A stretch of DNA of 21,339 bases from a virus. The notes below the pieces were generated by a model. That model saw nothing but the letters and a program-made list of their open reading frames with translations. It was not told the DNA's origin and did no database searches. This document shows, one piece after another, positions 1-5,886 of the stretch (positions are counted from its first letter, which is position 1; the number at the start of each line of letters is the position of its first letter). The translations under genes were made by a program, and so were the position numbers. The stretch is from positions 1 to 21,339 of IMG/VR virus record IMGVR_UViG_3300032294_002550, one strand, 5' to 3'.

Positions 1-42
1 CCTAATCATTTCATCTAAATCATCTACAGTATAACCTAGCAT
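1..42 (-). CDS. Phage protein of unknown function, N-terminal fragment
   Basis: Only the first 14 codons lie in the window; they read MLGYTVDDLDEMIR and then leave the left edge. A GGAGG ribosome binding site sits 7 nt upstream of the ATG, inside the end of the preceding gene, and the two genes overlap by 7 bp (36-42). This compact packing and the shared leftward direction make it the third gene of the operon starting at 391. The start resembles a short acidic protein I associate with actinophages, but no function can be given. Confidence 0.6.
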   Translation of the reverse strand, partial: MLGYTVDDLDEMIR

Positions 43-182
43 TCTATTGCCTCCATATATTTAATCATAGTATTAAGTGTTATATGAATGTGACAATCAC
101 AATCATCTGATGTATCTCTATCGTCAAAATGGATTAAGTTGTCATCATAGATATAATCAATTAGTTCTTGGGTGGTAATCAT
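36..182 (-). CDS. Small acidic hypothetical phage protein
   Basis: A 48-residue ORF starting MITTQELIDYIYDD. It is Asp/Glu-rich with a CDCHIH cluster near residues 28-33 that could bind a metal, though two Cys and two His so close together are weak evidence. Its ATG overlaps the TGA of the upstream gene by 4 bp (ATGA, 179-182), a translational-coupling arrangement repeated through this arm. It is the middle gene of a three-gene operon with the genes at 179-391 and 1-42. I do not recognise a family. Confidence 0.65.
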   Translation of the reverse strand: MITTQELIDYIYDDNLIHFDDRDTSDDCDCHIHITLNTMIKYMEAIEC

Positions 183-391
183 AGTAGAAATTCATCTCCT
201 TCAATATACCCGTAGTATTCGTTATATGATTGTTTTAAGTTATCAGGAGCAAATTGCATGAACTTATATTCAGCATATGCTTCCCCTTCTTCTAAATTAG
301 CATTGTTCCATTGCTCAAATAGATGTTGCTCAATATCTACTTGAATTGCTCCAAGAATATGTTCTCCAACTGTATCTGTAAATGCTTCCAT
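179..391 (-). CDS. Small hypothetical phage protein
   Basis: Seventy residues starting MEAFTDTVGEHILGAI. It is soluble and acidic, rich in Glu, Tyr and Asn, with no membrane segment or Cys motif. The start is set by the leader AACGAAAGGAATAAAATG, which carries this phage's recurrent AACGAAAGG motif and an extended SD. It is the first gene of a leftward operon driven by the TGTCAG-type promoter at 415-436. Function unknown. Confidence 0.75.
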   Translation of the reverse strand: MEAFTDTVGEHILGAIQVDIEQHLFEQWNNANLEEGEAYAEYKFMQFAPDNLKQSYNEYYGYIEGDEFLL

Positions 392-414
392 TTTATTCCT
401 TTCGTTATGTGATT

Positions 415-436
415 ATTATATATTAGGGGACTGACA
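415..436 (-). promoter_or_regulatory. TGTCAG-N10-TATAAT promoter (copy 1)
   Basis: On the minus strand TGTCAG (436-431) is followed by 10 nt and TATAAT (420-415). The same geometry recurs about a dozen times upstream of left-arm genes. It lies 24 nt upstream of the ATG at 391. Confidence 0.7.
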
Positions 437-454
437 AATGGAATAGATTTCCTA

Positions 455-470
455 TGTGATACCGCCCACA
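455..470. promoter_or_regulatory. CRP-like palindrome, one mismatch
   Basis: TGTGA-TACCGC-CCACA is one base from TGTGA-N6-TCACA. Its centre is 45 bp upstream of the centre of the -10 at 415-420. A TTTCAGG box follows at 491-497, as in the other cassettes. Confidence 0.5.
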
Positions 471-561
471 TTTTTATAAAAGCTCTAAAATTTCAGGCAA
501 TTTTCTATTGACTTCTTAAAGAGAATAATATACCCTCAATTCTTTTGTGGGCAAAAAGAAA

Positions 562-586
562 GTCCCCCAGATCTTACCTGGGGGAC
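562..586 (-). terminator. Intrinsic terminator of the 695-2893 operon
   Basis: A perfect 9-bp stem, GTCCCCCAG / CTGGGGGAC, with a 7-nt loop. Read leftward it is followed by CTTTCTTTTTG, a U-rich tail. It lies downstream of the stop codon at 695 and fits as the end of that leftward transcript. Confidence 0.8.
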
Positions 587-694
587 CATATATTAGGGCT
601 GCTAAGAGTAACCAACGAAAGTAACAATCTCTGCCTTACTTAGCTCCTGGCCATACGACTAGATAGAAGCACCCTAAAATACTATTATATCATA

Positions 695-1060
695 TTAGTC
701 AACTGAGACTAATGTGTATTTATTTACAAACTCAGCAATGCCGAACTTTGCTACGACTGTAGTAAGGTCCTCTTCAAAAAGAGTTACGGTTTGCGCTTCC
801 CAATTTACAATTGGTACCTTATGTTCATTGTCATCTAATCGATTAATGCTAAAGCCCCAGCCAGTTGTTGAGGTCCATTCATCTCCAATTAGATTTGATG
901 TAGCAATGCGTGTTGCATAGGATGAGTCGCCCCACCTTGGCTCTGCTGCAGAAAGCGCTGCTGCTAAATTGCCAAGCATGTTGTGGCCTGCCCAGTGCCC
1001 ATACAAAAACAATGTGTCACCGTTGTTTTGTCTAAATCCAAAATTTGCTCTGTCTCCCAT
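695..1060 (-). CDS. Conserved hypothetical phage protein (MGDRANFGFR type)
   Basis: A 121-residue soluble protein starting MGDRANFGFRQNNGDTLFLY, followed by GHWAGHNM and several Trp residues (WGDSSYATR, TGWGFSI). I recognise this as a conserved protein of actinophage accessory arms, without a known function. Its ATG overlaps the TAA of the upstream gene (TAATG at 1058-1062), so it is coupled to the DUF7455-like gene. It is the last gene before the terminator at 562-586. The length matches my recollection of the family, and nothing is broken. Confidence 0.8.
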   Translation of the reverse strand: MGDRANFGFRQNNGDTLFLYGHWAGHNMLGNLAAALSAAEPRWGDSSYATRIATSNLIGDEWTSTTGWGFSINRLDDNEHKVPIVNWEAQTVTLFEEDLTTVVAKFGIAEFVNKYTLVSVD

Positions 1061-1266
1061 TATAGTTCCGCCTCTTCTAATGTAGGTACTTCTTCGGTTT
1101 TGTTTAATTCTATCATCTCATATGCAACTTTGTCTAGGGCTCCCTCAAACTTATTCTTGTGATGACCACAGAAATAAAGTTCGCCTTCAACTAGTTTAAT
1201 TAACCACATAGCTTGTGCTGTATTACATTTATCGCAAGCAATCCATCTAGTTAGGTCTTCTGTCAC
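1060..1266 (-). CDS. DUF7455-like small zinc-binding protein
   Basis: Sixty-eight residues. WIACDKCNTAQAMW near residues 8-21 followed by GELYFCGHHKNKF near 28-40 gives a CxxC...CxHH signature, matching the DUF7455 family of small actinobacterial and actinophage proteins; zinc binding is inferred from the four ligands. Start is GTG, overlapping the upstream TGA (GTGA, 1263-1266). It is part of the operon 2893 to 695. The molecular role of the family is unknown to me. Confidence 0.8.
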   Translation of the reverse strand: MTEDLTRWIACDKCNTAQAMWLIKLVEGELYFCGHHKNKFEGALDKVAYEMIELNKTEEVPTLEEAEL

Positions 1267-1409
1267 AGGTCATTGCCTTCAATCATATCTGCTAATTGAT
1301 TAAGTAACCAAGAATCGATATCGGTGATATCAATCTCACGCAACTTCTCCATTAGTTCTTCACGAGCAAACTTGTACCCGTCTGTGAATCCTTCTTTGTA
1401 GTCTGACAC
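1263..1409 (-). CDS. Small hypothetical phage protein, GTG start
   Basis: A 48-residue protein beginning (M)SDYKEGFTDGYKFAREE, predicted helical and acidic, with a short amphipathic segment REIDITDIDSWLLNQLADMI. The GTG start lies one nt after the upstream TAA and is preceded by AAGGAG at a good distance; the stop overlaps the next GTG (GTGA). Similar DYxxGFxDGYxFAREEL microproteins are familiar from actinophages. Strong coupling signals on both sides support it as real. Function unknown. Confidence 0.75.
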   Translation of the reverse strand: MSDYKEGFTDGYKFAREELMEKLREIDITDIDSWLLNQLADMIEGNDL

Positions 1410-1410
1410 T

Positions 1411-1626
1411 TTAACTCCTTATATATCCCGTTGGTTCGAATTCAGAAACATACACTTCTTCAAGATTATATTTTTCTCTAAGATGTGTTACTTTCTCAAT
1501 ACTACCAGTTCCAATGTTGAATGTCAACGGCTCTTCGTTGGCTTCAGGATCTAATCCAAGTATCTCGGCCTCCCAGGTGGCCCGTGCATAGGCCACCTTG
1601 TTTGGTGCGGTGAGTTCAAAGTACAT
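1411..1626 (-). CDS. Small hypothetical phage protein
   Basis: Seventy-one residues starting MYFELTAPNKVAYARATWEA; soluble, with no Cys and no membrane segment. The ATG shares its A with the upstream TAA (TAATG, 1624-1628), so it is translationally coupled to the gene at 1626. The stop is 1 nt from the GTG of the next gene, whose AAGGAG lies inside this coding region. Function unknown. Confidence 0.75.
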   Translation of the reverse strand: MYFELTAPNKVAYARATWEAEILGLDPEANEEPLTFNIGTGSIEKVTHLREKYNLEEVYVSEFEPTGYIRS

Positions 1627-2042
1627 TAGTCCACCTCTACTGAATCGATAGATGATGACATATATGTAATTGGTTCATCATATGATACTGTGTCAAAGTC
1701 TGTATCATGAATCGCATTAATAGCAGACTCCTCGTCACGGGCATTAACTGTAACTGAATATTGAACTGTTACAGTCAACTCAAATTCATTTGTTAGTTCG
1801 AAACCGCAGATGCTTGCAATCTCTTCTGCCTGATACTCTGTAATAGAATCATCATCCAGGCCTTCTAATGTAAAGATCTTCATGTCATCACGTAACTTAT
1901 TTAATGTTGATGCAGTTGCATAGTCACGCTGAGTTACACGCTGAATCTGCTCTTCTAACTGTGCAATGCGTGCTTTGTTTTCTACTAATTGTGACTCGAG
2001 AAATTCTCGTGTCATGTAGTAGTTGTCTGTTGTTGTTTCCAT
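1626..2042 (-). CDS. Downstream product from internal start, hypothetical protein
   Basis: Starting at the internal ATG (2040-2042) gives 138 residues beginning METTTDNYYMTREFLESQ. Residues 13-45 look like an amphipathic coiled coil (LVENKARIAQLEEQIQRV); the C-terminal third is acidic and beta-rich. This ATG is preceded by AACGAAAGAGGAAAAA and by a complete TGTCAG-N10-TACACT promoter, the same set-up as at bona fide gene starts in this arm. I therefore think this is the main gene and the longer frame a read-through. Function unknown. Confidence 0.7.
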   Translation of the reverse strand: METTTDNYYMTREFLESQLVENKARIAQLEEQIQRVTQRDYATASTLNKLRDDMKIFTLEGLDDDSITEYQAEEIASICGFELTNEFELTVTVQYSVTVNARDEESAINAIHDTDFDTVSYDEPITYMSSSIDSVEVD

Positions 2043-2243
2043 TTTTTCCTCTTTCGTTTGGTTAGTTGTTGGTAGTGTAGCATGCTCCACTGACAATAAT
2101 GTGGTTTTACGGCCACAAGGACATGTGAGCTCTGTCACACCAGATGGGAATCCAAAGCCATCTGATGATGTTAGTTCGATTAAAGAATCACATTCATTTG
2201 GGTCACAAACAAATGTATATTTAGATGAGATTAAATCTGTCAT
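1626..2243 (-). CDS. Zinc-ribbon protein fused in frame to a second small protein
   Basis: A 205-residue open frame with two unlike parts. Residues 1-57 are a small zinc-ribbon-like protein (CDPNEC near 13-18, CPCGRK near 41-46). Residues 58-67 (PTTNQTKEEK) are exactly the translation of the phage's untranslated leader, and residues 68-205 start METTTDNYYM, continue with a coiled-coil-like helix and end in an acidic domain. A TGTCAG-type promoter (2074-2095) and an AACGAAAGAGG leader sit inside the frame. The first part overlaps the upstream gene by ATGA. The fused protein, separate proteins, or both may be made. Confidence 0.65.
   Translation of the reverse strand: MTDLISSKYTFVCDPNECDSLIELTSSDGFGFPSGVTELTCPCGRKTTLLSVEHATLPTTNQTKEEKMETTTDNYYMTREFLESQLVENKARIAQLEEQIQRVTQRDYATASTLNKLRDDMKIFTLEGLDDDSITEYQAEEIASICGFELTNEFELTVTVQYSVTVNARDEESAINAIHDTDFDTVSYDEPITYMSSSIDSVEVD
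2074..2095 (-). promoter_or_regulatory. TGTCAG-N10-TACACT promoter inside a coding frame (copy 2)
   Basis: TGTCAG (2095-2090), 10 nt, then TACACT (2079-2074), 31 nt upstream of the ATG at 2042. It lies within the 3' end of the zinc-ribbon coding sequence. Confidence 0.65.
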
Positions 2244-2893
2244 GATTCATACCCACACTTCTGGCATATCTCTACACCCTTCTCATCATCATACATTAAA
2301 CAATCAGTCTCATCACATTCACGGCATAGATTCTCAAATTGTGATTCTGAAATCTTTTCTCCACGGAGGAACTCACATTCCCCACCCCAGCCAGTCTCTT
2401 CCTCATATGATAAAGTAAATAGAAGGTCAGGATATTGTGCAGACAACTTAGAAACGGCAGGCATAGGTGCAGACCAAGCGGTATTAAAGTTATAATGAAC
2501 TACATGGTTATCACCATTAGGAGTCTCCTCCATATTAGTATCAGGATAAGTATCAGTTACAGATACGGCTACATCCCATTTGGTTCCCCATTCACGAACA
2601 TTAAATGAATACCAGTCATTTGTCTTAAACTGCATTTGCTCTTGAAGTGAGAGGGAATAATCAGGCTGAGACATATATACTTCCTCAGTTACTCCAGCAT
2701 CCTTATAGTTATAAATATTATGAAATGCAAAGACAGGCTCCGCATATAAAGTATTCTTCTTCATGAATGTATTCTTGCTTACATCCCATGAATCATGCAT
2801 TTGAGTAAATGGCTTATTTAATTGAGCCATCATTTTCTTAACAGATTCAGGATTGCCTTCTACAGTTAATCCATTAAATACCCAGTTTGGCAT
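2240..2893 (-). CDS. Api92-like protein with C-terminal zinc ribbon
   Basis: A 217-residue protein starting MPNWVFNGLTVEGNPESVKK, the N-terminal signature of Api92-like (DUF1281-type) phage proteins with a ferredoxin-like fold. The C-terminus carries CRECDETDC and CQKCGYES, a four-Cys ribbon that looks like an added domain. A longer frame runs upstream to 3028, but the AACGAAAGG leader directly before this ATG and the promoter at 2924-2945 fix the start here. The stop overlaps the next ATG (ATGA). The family's role is not established; it occurs in phages and mobile elements. Confidence 0.8.
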   Translation of the reverse strand: MPNWVFNGLTVEGNPESVKKMMAQLNKPFTQMHDSWDVSKNTFMKKNTLYAEPVFAFHNIYNYKDAGVTEEVYMSQPDYSLSLQEQMQFKTNDWYSFNVREWGTKWDVAVSVTDTYPDTNMEETPNGDNHVVHYNFNTAWSAPMPAVSKLSAQYPDLLFTLSYEEETGWGGECEFLRGEKISESQFENLCRECDETDCLMYDDEKGVEICQKCGYES

Positions 2894-2923
2894 TTGATAT
2901 CCTTTCGTTGGTGATATGGCATT

Positions 2924-2945
2924 ATTATAGAGGTAGCCACTGACA
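2924..2945 (-). promoter_or_regulatory. TGTCAG-N10-TATAAT promoter with TTGACA upstream (copy 3)
   Basis: TGTCAG (2945-2940), 10 nt, TATAAT (2929-2924). A TTGACA lies 18 nt upstream of the -10, so this copy is also a canonical sigma70-type promoter and places the TGTCAG element in its spacer. It drives the Api92-like gene. Confidence 0.75.
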
Positions 2946-3036
2946 AATGTCAATAGATTCCAGCGATTTTTTATATTAGTCCGTAACAGGTTTGGGCCGC
3001 CTTCAGATATGTGGGCAAAGATCTGCAATTGTCAAG

Positions 3037-3110
3037 TGTGCCATGTAGGACTTGAACCTACGACGACCAAATTATGAGTTTGGGGCTCTAACCAACTGAG
3101 CTAATGGCAC
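3037..3110 (-). tRNA. tRNA-Met or tRNA-Ile2 (anticodon CAT)
   Basis: A complete 74-nt cloverleaf: 7-bp acceptor stem GTGCCAT/ATGGCAC, D stem GCTC/GAGC, anticodon stem CCAAA/TTTGG with loop CTCATAA (anticodon CAT), T arm GTAGG-TTCAAGT-CCTAC, discriminator A. CCA is not encoded. The acceptor stem does not have the initiator-type 1-72 mismatch, so it is an elongator Met tRNA or an Ile tRNA needing lysidine. It lies inside the leftward unit between the DUF932 and Api92-like genes. Confidence 0.95.
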
Positions 3111-3116
3111 TAAGTG

Positions 3117-3137
3117 GAGCAGTTTTAAATCTTGCTC
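3117..3137 (-). other. Hairpin upstream of tRNA, GAGCA/TGCTC type
   Basis: Read leftward, CCTGAGCA...AAAACTGCTC forms a 5-bp stem between the DUF932 stop codon and the tRNA. Nearly the same element recurs at 4684-4704 between two other genes, suggesting a shared RNA-processing or stabilising hairpin rather than a terminator. Confidence 0.5.
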
Positions 3138-3151
3138 AGGATTTTTATTTA

Positions 3152-4156
3152 TTAAAACGCAGAAACTAATTTCTTAATTTTATTTTTTTCTGCGGTTAGA
3201 ACTGGGTCAAATCCTGATGCACCCGCAATAAGTGATTCAGAATTGCCACGAGATGTGCGATAGTAATCTAGGCGTTCAGTAAGCGCATTAAATGCACCCC
3301 ACTTTGTTCCCTTGATTGTGGCATTGGTTGGTGAGTTATGATACAAATCATCAAGCAAAACGACTTTGTTTTCCCACTTCTTCAATGCGCCCTTAGAATC
3401 CTTTTCAGGCTTTGGGTAGATTGTTTGAATCAACTTTGAGAATTCTGCATCAGTAATTGATTGATTGAACATTGCTTGTGCTTCTTTTTCAAATTCATCA
3501 AAGTATCCAAGAGCAAGACCGAGAGTTTCACGGGCAACTTGAATGCGACCTTCAACAGATTGCGTGTGGCGAATCTTGAATGATTGCTTTGCATTACGCA
3601 TTGCAAGATTCAATGTGTTTTGGCAGACTACACGAACAGGTGTAACAGCAGCCTGAACAGCAACAGACCCGTCGTGAGATGTCCAAACAATTAAATAAAG
3701 TTTGGTGGCATCGTTTGCGCCTTGTGGGTCAAGCACCATTGTGCGGGGAATGTCCACAGTTCCGAAAACAACTTTGCCACTCTTTAGAGAACCAGCAGAC
3801 TCCCAAAAACAATTTGGATCTGCATCATGAATTGCATCAGCAAATGCGAACAATTCTTCATTCTGCACGGGCTTGTAACGCTTTCCAACAGTTGCGAGAA
3901 CATCAGTTCCGCCGTTGAATGGATTATCACGCAATACAAGAGATGCGGTAGAAACATCATTCCATGATTCTGGAATGTGCTCAGTGATTGGAGATAGACG
4001 AACATTCCAATTAGACAACTTTGCTTCATCAAGCATTGTTTGTGTTGTAACTTCTTCATCTTGATTAAAGATGCGATTTGCTAATCCATGCCATGCTGGT
4101 TTTCCACGCAAAGCAAAAGCAACTTCGCCATTTTCAGTTTCTAGATTATGAGCCAT
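3152..4156 (-). CDS. DUF932 family protein (phage/plasmid-like, TIGR03299 type)
   Basis: 334 residues, the usual size for this family. The start MAHNLETENGEVAFALRGKP followed by AWHGLANRI is the classic N-terminus of DUF932 proteins, which are common on phages and plasmids and whose biochemical role is not established. Later landmarks are AVTPVRVVCQNTLNLA near residues 172-187 and a C-terminal half rich in charged helices. The ATG follows a variant leader (AACCGAAAGGAAATAA). It is the only gene between its promoter (4189-4210) and the tRNA, and has the most complete regulatory cassette: promoter, CRP palindrome and DnaA-box pair. Confidence 0.9.
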   Translation of the reverse strand: MAHNLETENGEVAFALRGKPAWHGLANRIFNQDEEVTTQTMLDEAKLSNWNVRLSPITEHIPESWNDVSTASLVLRDNPFNGGTDVLATVGKRYKPVQNEELFAFADAIHDADPNCFWESAGSLKSGKVVFGTVDIPRTMVLDPQGANDATKLYLIVWTSHDGSVAVQAAVTPVRVVCQNTLNLAMRNAKQSFKIRHTQSVEGRIQVARETLGLALGYFDEFEKEAQAMFNQSITDAEFSKLIQTIYPKPEKDSKGALKKWENKVVLLDDLYHNSPTNATIKGTKWGAFNALTERLDYYRTSRGNSESLIAGASGFDPVLTAEKNKIKKLVSAF

Positions 4157-4188
4157 AATTTATTTCCTTTCGGTTGGTTGATAAACTG

Positions 4189-4210
4189 AGTATAACATAG
4201 TGGACTGACA
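4189..4210 (-). promoter_or_regulatory. TGTCAG-N10-TATACT promoter (copy 4)
   Basis: TGTCAG (4210-4205), 10 nt, TATACT (4194-4189). A TTGTTA is placed 17 nt upstream of the -10. It drives the DUF932 gene. Confidence 0.75.
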
Positions 4211-4247
4211 TTAACAAGATTAGACAATCATTTGTCGACAATTAAAA

Positions 4248-4263
4248 TGTGATGAATCTCACA
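4248..4263. promoter_or_regulatory. CRP/GlxR-type operator
   Basis: Exact TGTGA-TGAATC-TCACA, matching the consensus of CRP-family regulators, including actinobacterial CRP/GlxR. Its centre is 64 bp from the centre of the -10 of the DUF932 promoter. A TTTCAGGG box follows at 4266-4273. Confidence 0.65.
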
Positions 4264-4276
4264 AATTTCAGGGAGT

Positions 4277-4306
4277 TGTGGATAACTCTCGTAAGCCTGT
4301 GGATAA
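4277..4306 (-). promoter_or_regulatory. Pair of DnaA boxes
   Basis: Two exact DnaA-box consensus sequences (TTATCCACA on the minus strand) at 4277-4285 and 4298-4306, 21 bp start to start, about two helical turns. Orientation is opposite to the pairs at 7409 and 8042. Confidence 0.65.
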
Positions 4307-4346
4307 CCGCCCACATATTTGGGGGCAGCTTTGAAGTTGGGAAGAT

Positions 4347-4381
4347 GGGGCGGGACACAAAAGGCATTAAGATCCCGCCCC
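4347..4381 (-). terminator. Strong GC hairpin after the 4387-5142 unit
   Basis: Perfect 9-bp stem GGGGCGGGA / TCCCGCCCC with a 17-nt loop, directly after the TAA at 4387. There is no U-tract on the leftward RNA (CATCTTCCCAAC), so it may need a factor or act as a 3' stabiliser. Confidence 0.5.
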
Positions 4382-4386
4382 AAGCT

Positions 4387-4647
4387 TTATGCTAAGTGTA
4401 ATTCCTTAGCAGTATTAGATAGTTTAGATTTAACAGATGTAATTATTTCCATTGGTAGAAACATTGCAGTTGTCTTCTTCTTTTTAATTGTATCGAATAC
4501 AAATGCTTTTACATTACCATCAAAGCGTGTTATGTTGCTATAAACTAATTCAGTTAAATAGTCTTTGTCTACGCCTTGCTCTGAATAGATTGTTAAATCG
4601 TTTTGCTTGTTTTCATCATAGATTTCTATTCTGAAACGATTAGCCAT
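4387..4647 (-). CDS. Conserved hypothetical phage protein
   Basis: 86 residues starting MANRFRIEIYDENKQND, with a Lys cluster (TIKKKKTTA) and FLPMEIITSVKSKL. It is soluble and alpha/beta in appearance. I recall similar phage proteins but no assigned function. The ATG follows AACAAAGGTAATAAA, a variant of the usual leader; there is no TGTCAG promoter between it and the upstream gene, so it is probably cotranscribed with 4720-5142 and separated from it by the RNA hairpins at 4670-4704. Confidence 0.8.
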   Translation of the reverse strand: MANRFRIEIYDENKQNDLTIYSEQGVDKDYLTELVYSNITRFDGNVKAFVFDTIKKKKTTAMFLPMEIITSVKSKLSNTAKELHLA

Positions 4648-4669
4648 TTTATTACCTTTGTTAGTAGGG

Positions 4670-4704
4670 ACACCCGAAGGTGTGAGCAGTTTGGCGACAT
4701 GCTC
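4670..4704 (-). other. Tandem RNA hairpins in intercistronic gap
   Basis: Leftward RNA contains GAGCA...TGCTC (4704-4684) and then ACACC-UUCG-GGUGU (4683-4670), the latter with a C(UUCG)G tetraloop, which is exceptionally stable. They sit just ahead of the ribosome binding site of the gene at 4387-4647. A cleavage or stability role is plausible. Confidence 0.55.
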
Positions 4705-4719
4705 AGGTCGTTAGATTAT

Positions 4720-5142
4720 TTAGAGATAACGAGCAACCGCATTGTAAGTGCTGGTATTAACTGTTTCCTCATCTGTCATCTTGAGAATACGAATTGCATT
4801 TTCGATTTCTTGCTTTTGCTCTAGGTATGTGTGACGACCCATCTGCTCAAAGTCACGCTCAGGCTCTGCTGGCAGGTCTGATTGTGTAACTGTCAAATCA
4901 AAGTCAATGTTGAGAGTGTTATTCCAAGCACGATAGTTGGTACGGAAGTTTTCTGCCTTCTTGATGTTAGAAACGGCATAGGCAGTAATTTCCTTCTGCC
5001 ACTTTTCCATAGCCTTCTTGTACTTTGCTTCGTTTGTTTCTTGATTAGCATAGTTGGCGTTAAGTTCTACTAACTTTGCCTCAAGTGCCTTGATTACCTT
5101 TGGTGTTGCGATTTTTACTGAGATTGCTTTTCCTCTAGCCAT
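4720..5142 (-). CDS. Conserved hypothetical phage protein, helical
   Basis: 140 residues starting MARGKAISVKIATPKVIKAL. The first 60 residues are Lys/Ala/Glu-rich amphipathic helix (LEAKLVELNANYANQ, EAKYKKAMEKWQKEI), followed by an acidic PAEPERDFEQMGRHTYLEQ stretch and another helix. It resembles a coiled-coil phage protein of unknown function. The ATG follows AACGAAAGAGGAAACAA, the phage leader motif, with a TGTCAG promoter at 5179-5200. The start codon is not in doubt. Confidence 0.8.
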   Translation of the reverse strand: MARGKAISVKIATPKVIKALEAKLVELNANYANQETNEAKYKKAMEKWQKEITAYAVSNIKKAENFRTNYRAWNNTLNIDFDLTVTQSDLPAEPERDFEQMGRHTYLEQKQEIENAIRILKMTDEETVNTSTYNAVARYL

Positions 5143-5178
5143 TTGTTTCCTCTTTCGTTAGTTGGTTTGGTTAATTGT

Positions 5179-5216
5179 ATTATAGCGGAGGGGTCTGACA
5201 TTTCTGCGACCCCTCC
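5179..5216 (-). promoter_or_regulatory. TGTCAG-N10-TATAAT promoter (copy 5) inside a hairpin
   Basis: TGTCAG (5200-5195), 10 nt, TATAAT (5184-5179). The element is embedded in a perfect 9-bp inverted repeat, GGAGGGGTC (5187-5195) / GACCCCTCC (5208-5216), so the same DNA could end the transcript of the gene at 5223-5399 and start the next. Confidence 0.7.
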
Positions 5217-5222
5217 ACTTCC

Positions 5223-5399
5223 TTATACTAGGGCTTCGTTGCTAACTGTTGTCCAACGAGTTTCCTTTGTTGGCATTTCCAGTAGCACACGCACCGAGCC
5301 AGATGCGTTAGGAATAATCTCCTTGATTACTCCAGTTTTCTTTGACTTAAGAGTGGTGAATAAATCGCCAACCTTGTAAGTGTATCCATTTACTGTCAT
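5223..5399 (-). CDS. Small beta-rich hypothetical phage protein
   Basis: A 58-residue protein starting MTVNGYTYKVGDLFTTLKSK and ending TKETRWTTVSNEALV. The pattern (VGDLFTT...GVIKEIIP...VRVLLEM...RWTTVSNE) resembles an SH3/KOW-like small barrel; this is a visual judgement. It has its own promoter (5426-5447) and a leader AACAGAAAGGAAGCAAAATG with a good SD. It is monocistronic, ending just before the hairpin at 5187-5216. Confidence 0.8.
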   Translation of the reverse strand: MTVNGYTYKVGDLFTTLKSKKTGVIKEIIPNASGSVRVLLEMPTKETRWTTVSNEALV

Positions 5400-5425
5400 T
5401 TTGCTTCCTTTCTGTTTAGGGTGTT

Positions 5426-5447
5426 ATTGTAGCATTAGGGTCTGACA
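5426..5447 (-). promoter_or_regulatory. TGTCAG-N10-TACAAT promoter (copy 6)
   Basis: TGTCAG (5447-5442), 10 nt, TACAAT (5431-5426). TTGATA lies 18 nt upstream of the -10. Confidence 0.7.
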
Positions 5448-5465
5448 TTTATCAAGCCCCTAGGG

Positions 5466-5481
5466 TGTGATAAGCATCACA
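5466..5481. promoter_or_regulatory. CRP/GlxR-type operator overlapping a stop codon
   Basis: Exact TGTGA-TAAGCA-TCACA. Centre is 45 bp from the centre of the -10 at 5426-5431. The right half-site contains the TGA stop codon of the gene at 5477-5617. Confidence 0.6.
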
Positions 5482-5617
5482 AGTATTCTGTTAGGTCGCC
5501 GTCCATAATTTCGTTCAGCTCCAAGCCTTCTGAGTCTGCGATAGCCTCCCATAGATCCATTTCATTAAAGTCTCCGTCTGGGTGTCTTTCAGATAAAATA
5601 GAATAAAGATTGTCCAT
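5477..5617 (-). CDS. Small acidic hypothetical phage protein
   Basis: 46 residues, very acidic, starting MDNLYSILSERHPDGDFNEM and ending MDGDLTEYL. It begins at an ATG sharing its A with the upstream TAA (TAATG), with AGAGGAGGAA as SD. It is the last of three coupled genes (6092, 5886, 5617). Its stop lies in the CRP palindrome of the next cassette. Function unknown. Confidence 0.75.
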   Translation of the reverse strand: MDNLYSILSERHPDGDFNEMDLWEAIADSEGLELNEIMDGDLTEYL

Positions 5618-5886
5618 TAGTATTCCTCCTCTGGTAGCCAAGCATTTAAGTGGTGTGCATCAACAATTGCGGATGCGGGTGCGGTAACCTGGCCACGCCA
5701 TAACACGCCTTCAGGTAAAGCAATTTCACGATTGTAGTCCTCATCATAGAAAGCATCAATTGCTTCTATGCAAGGCTCCACCATAGAAAGTGGAACGGGT
5801 GGATAGTGATTACCTTGCAAGTGATAACCAATAGCAACCTCTAAATCTAGTTCATTAGATAAATCTAACGCTGTTGTGTATCCCAT
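5617..5886 (-). CDS. Conserved hypothetical phage protein (MGYTTALDLSNEL type)
   Basis: 89 residues starting MGYTTALDLSNELDLEVAIG, with ALPEGVLWRGQVTAPASAIV in the middle and HHLNAWLPEEEY at the end. I recognise the type from actinophages but know no function. An upstream in-frame start exists (to 5913), but AAAGGTGG lies 8 nt before the ATG at 5886, and that ATG forms a TAATG overlap with the upstream stop, which fits the coupling pattern of this arm. Confidence 0.8.
   Translation of the reverse strand: MGYTTALDLSNELDLEVAIGYHLQGNHYPPVPLSMVEPCIEAIDAFYDEDYNREIALPEGVLWRGQVTAPASAIVDAHHLNAWLPEEEY

Larger units (their letters stand above)
437..694. other. Intergenic region without a gene
   Basis: This 258-bp stretch holds a degenerate cassette (CRP-like site, TTTCAGG box) and the terminator at 562-586. 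From 587 to 694 I see no coding frame; AACCAACGAAAG at 609-620 resembles the leader motif in plus orientation, but no start codon or ORF follows it. Confidence 0.6.

Noticed and set aside
601-694. Leader-like AACCAACGAAAG on the plus strand
   Set aside because: No ATG, GTG or TTG start with an ORF follows; probably a relic.
2023-2418. Rightward 131-codon frame
   Set aside because: Antisense to three leftward genes; no SD, low-complexity His/Ser composition.
2894-3028. N-terminal extension of the Api92-like protein
   Set aside because: The extension is the translation of promoter and leader; the family start MPNW lies right after the AACGAAAGG leader.
3679-4059. Frames overlapping DUF932
   Set aside because: Out-of-frame shadows of an intact 334-residue gene.
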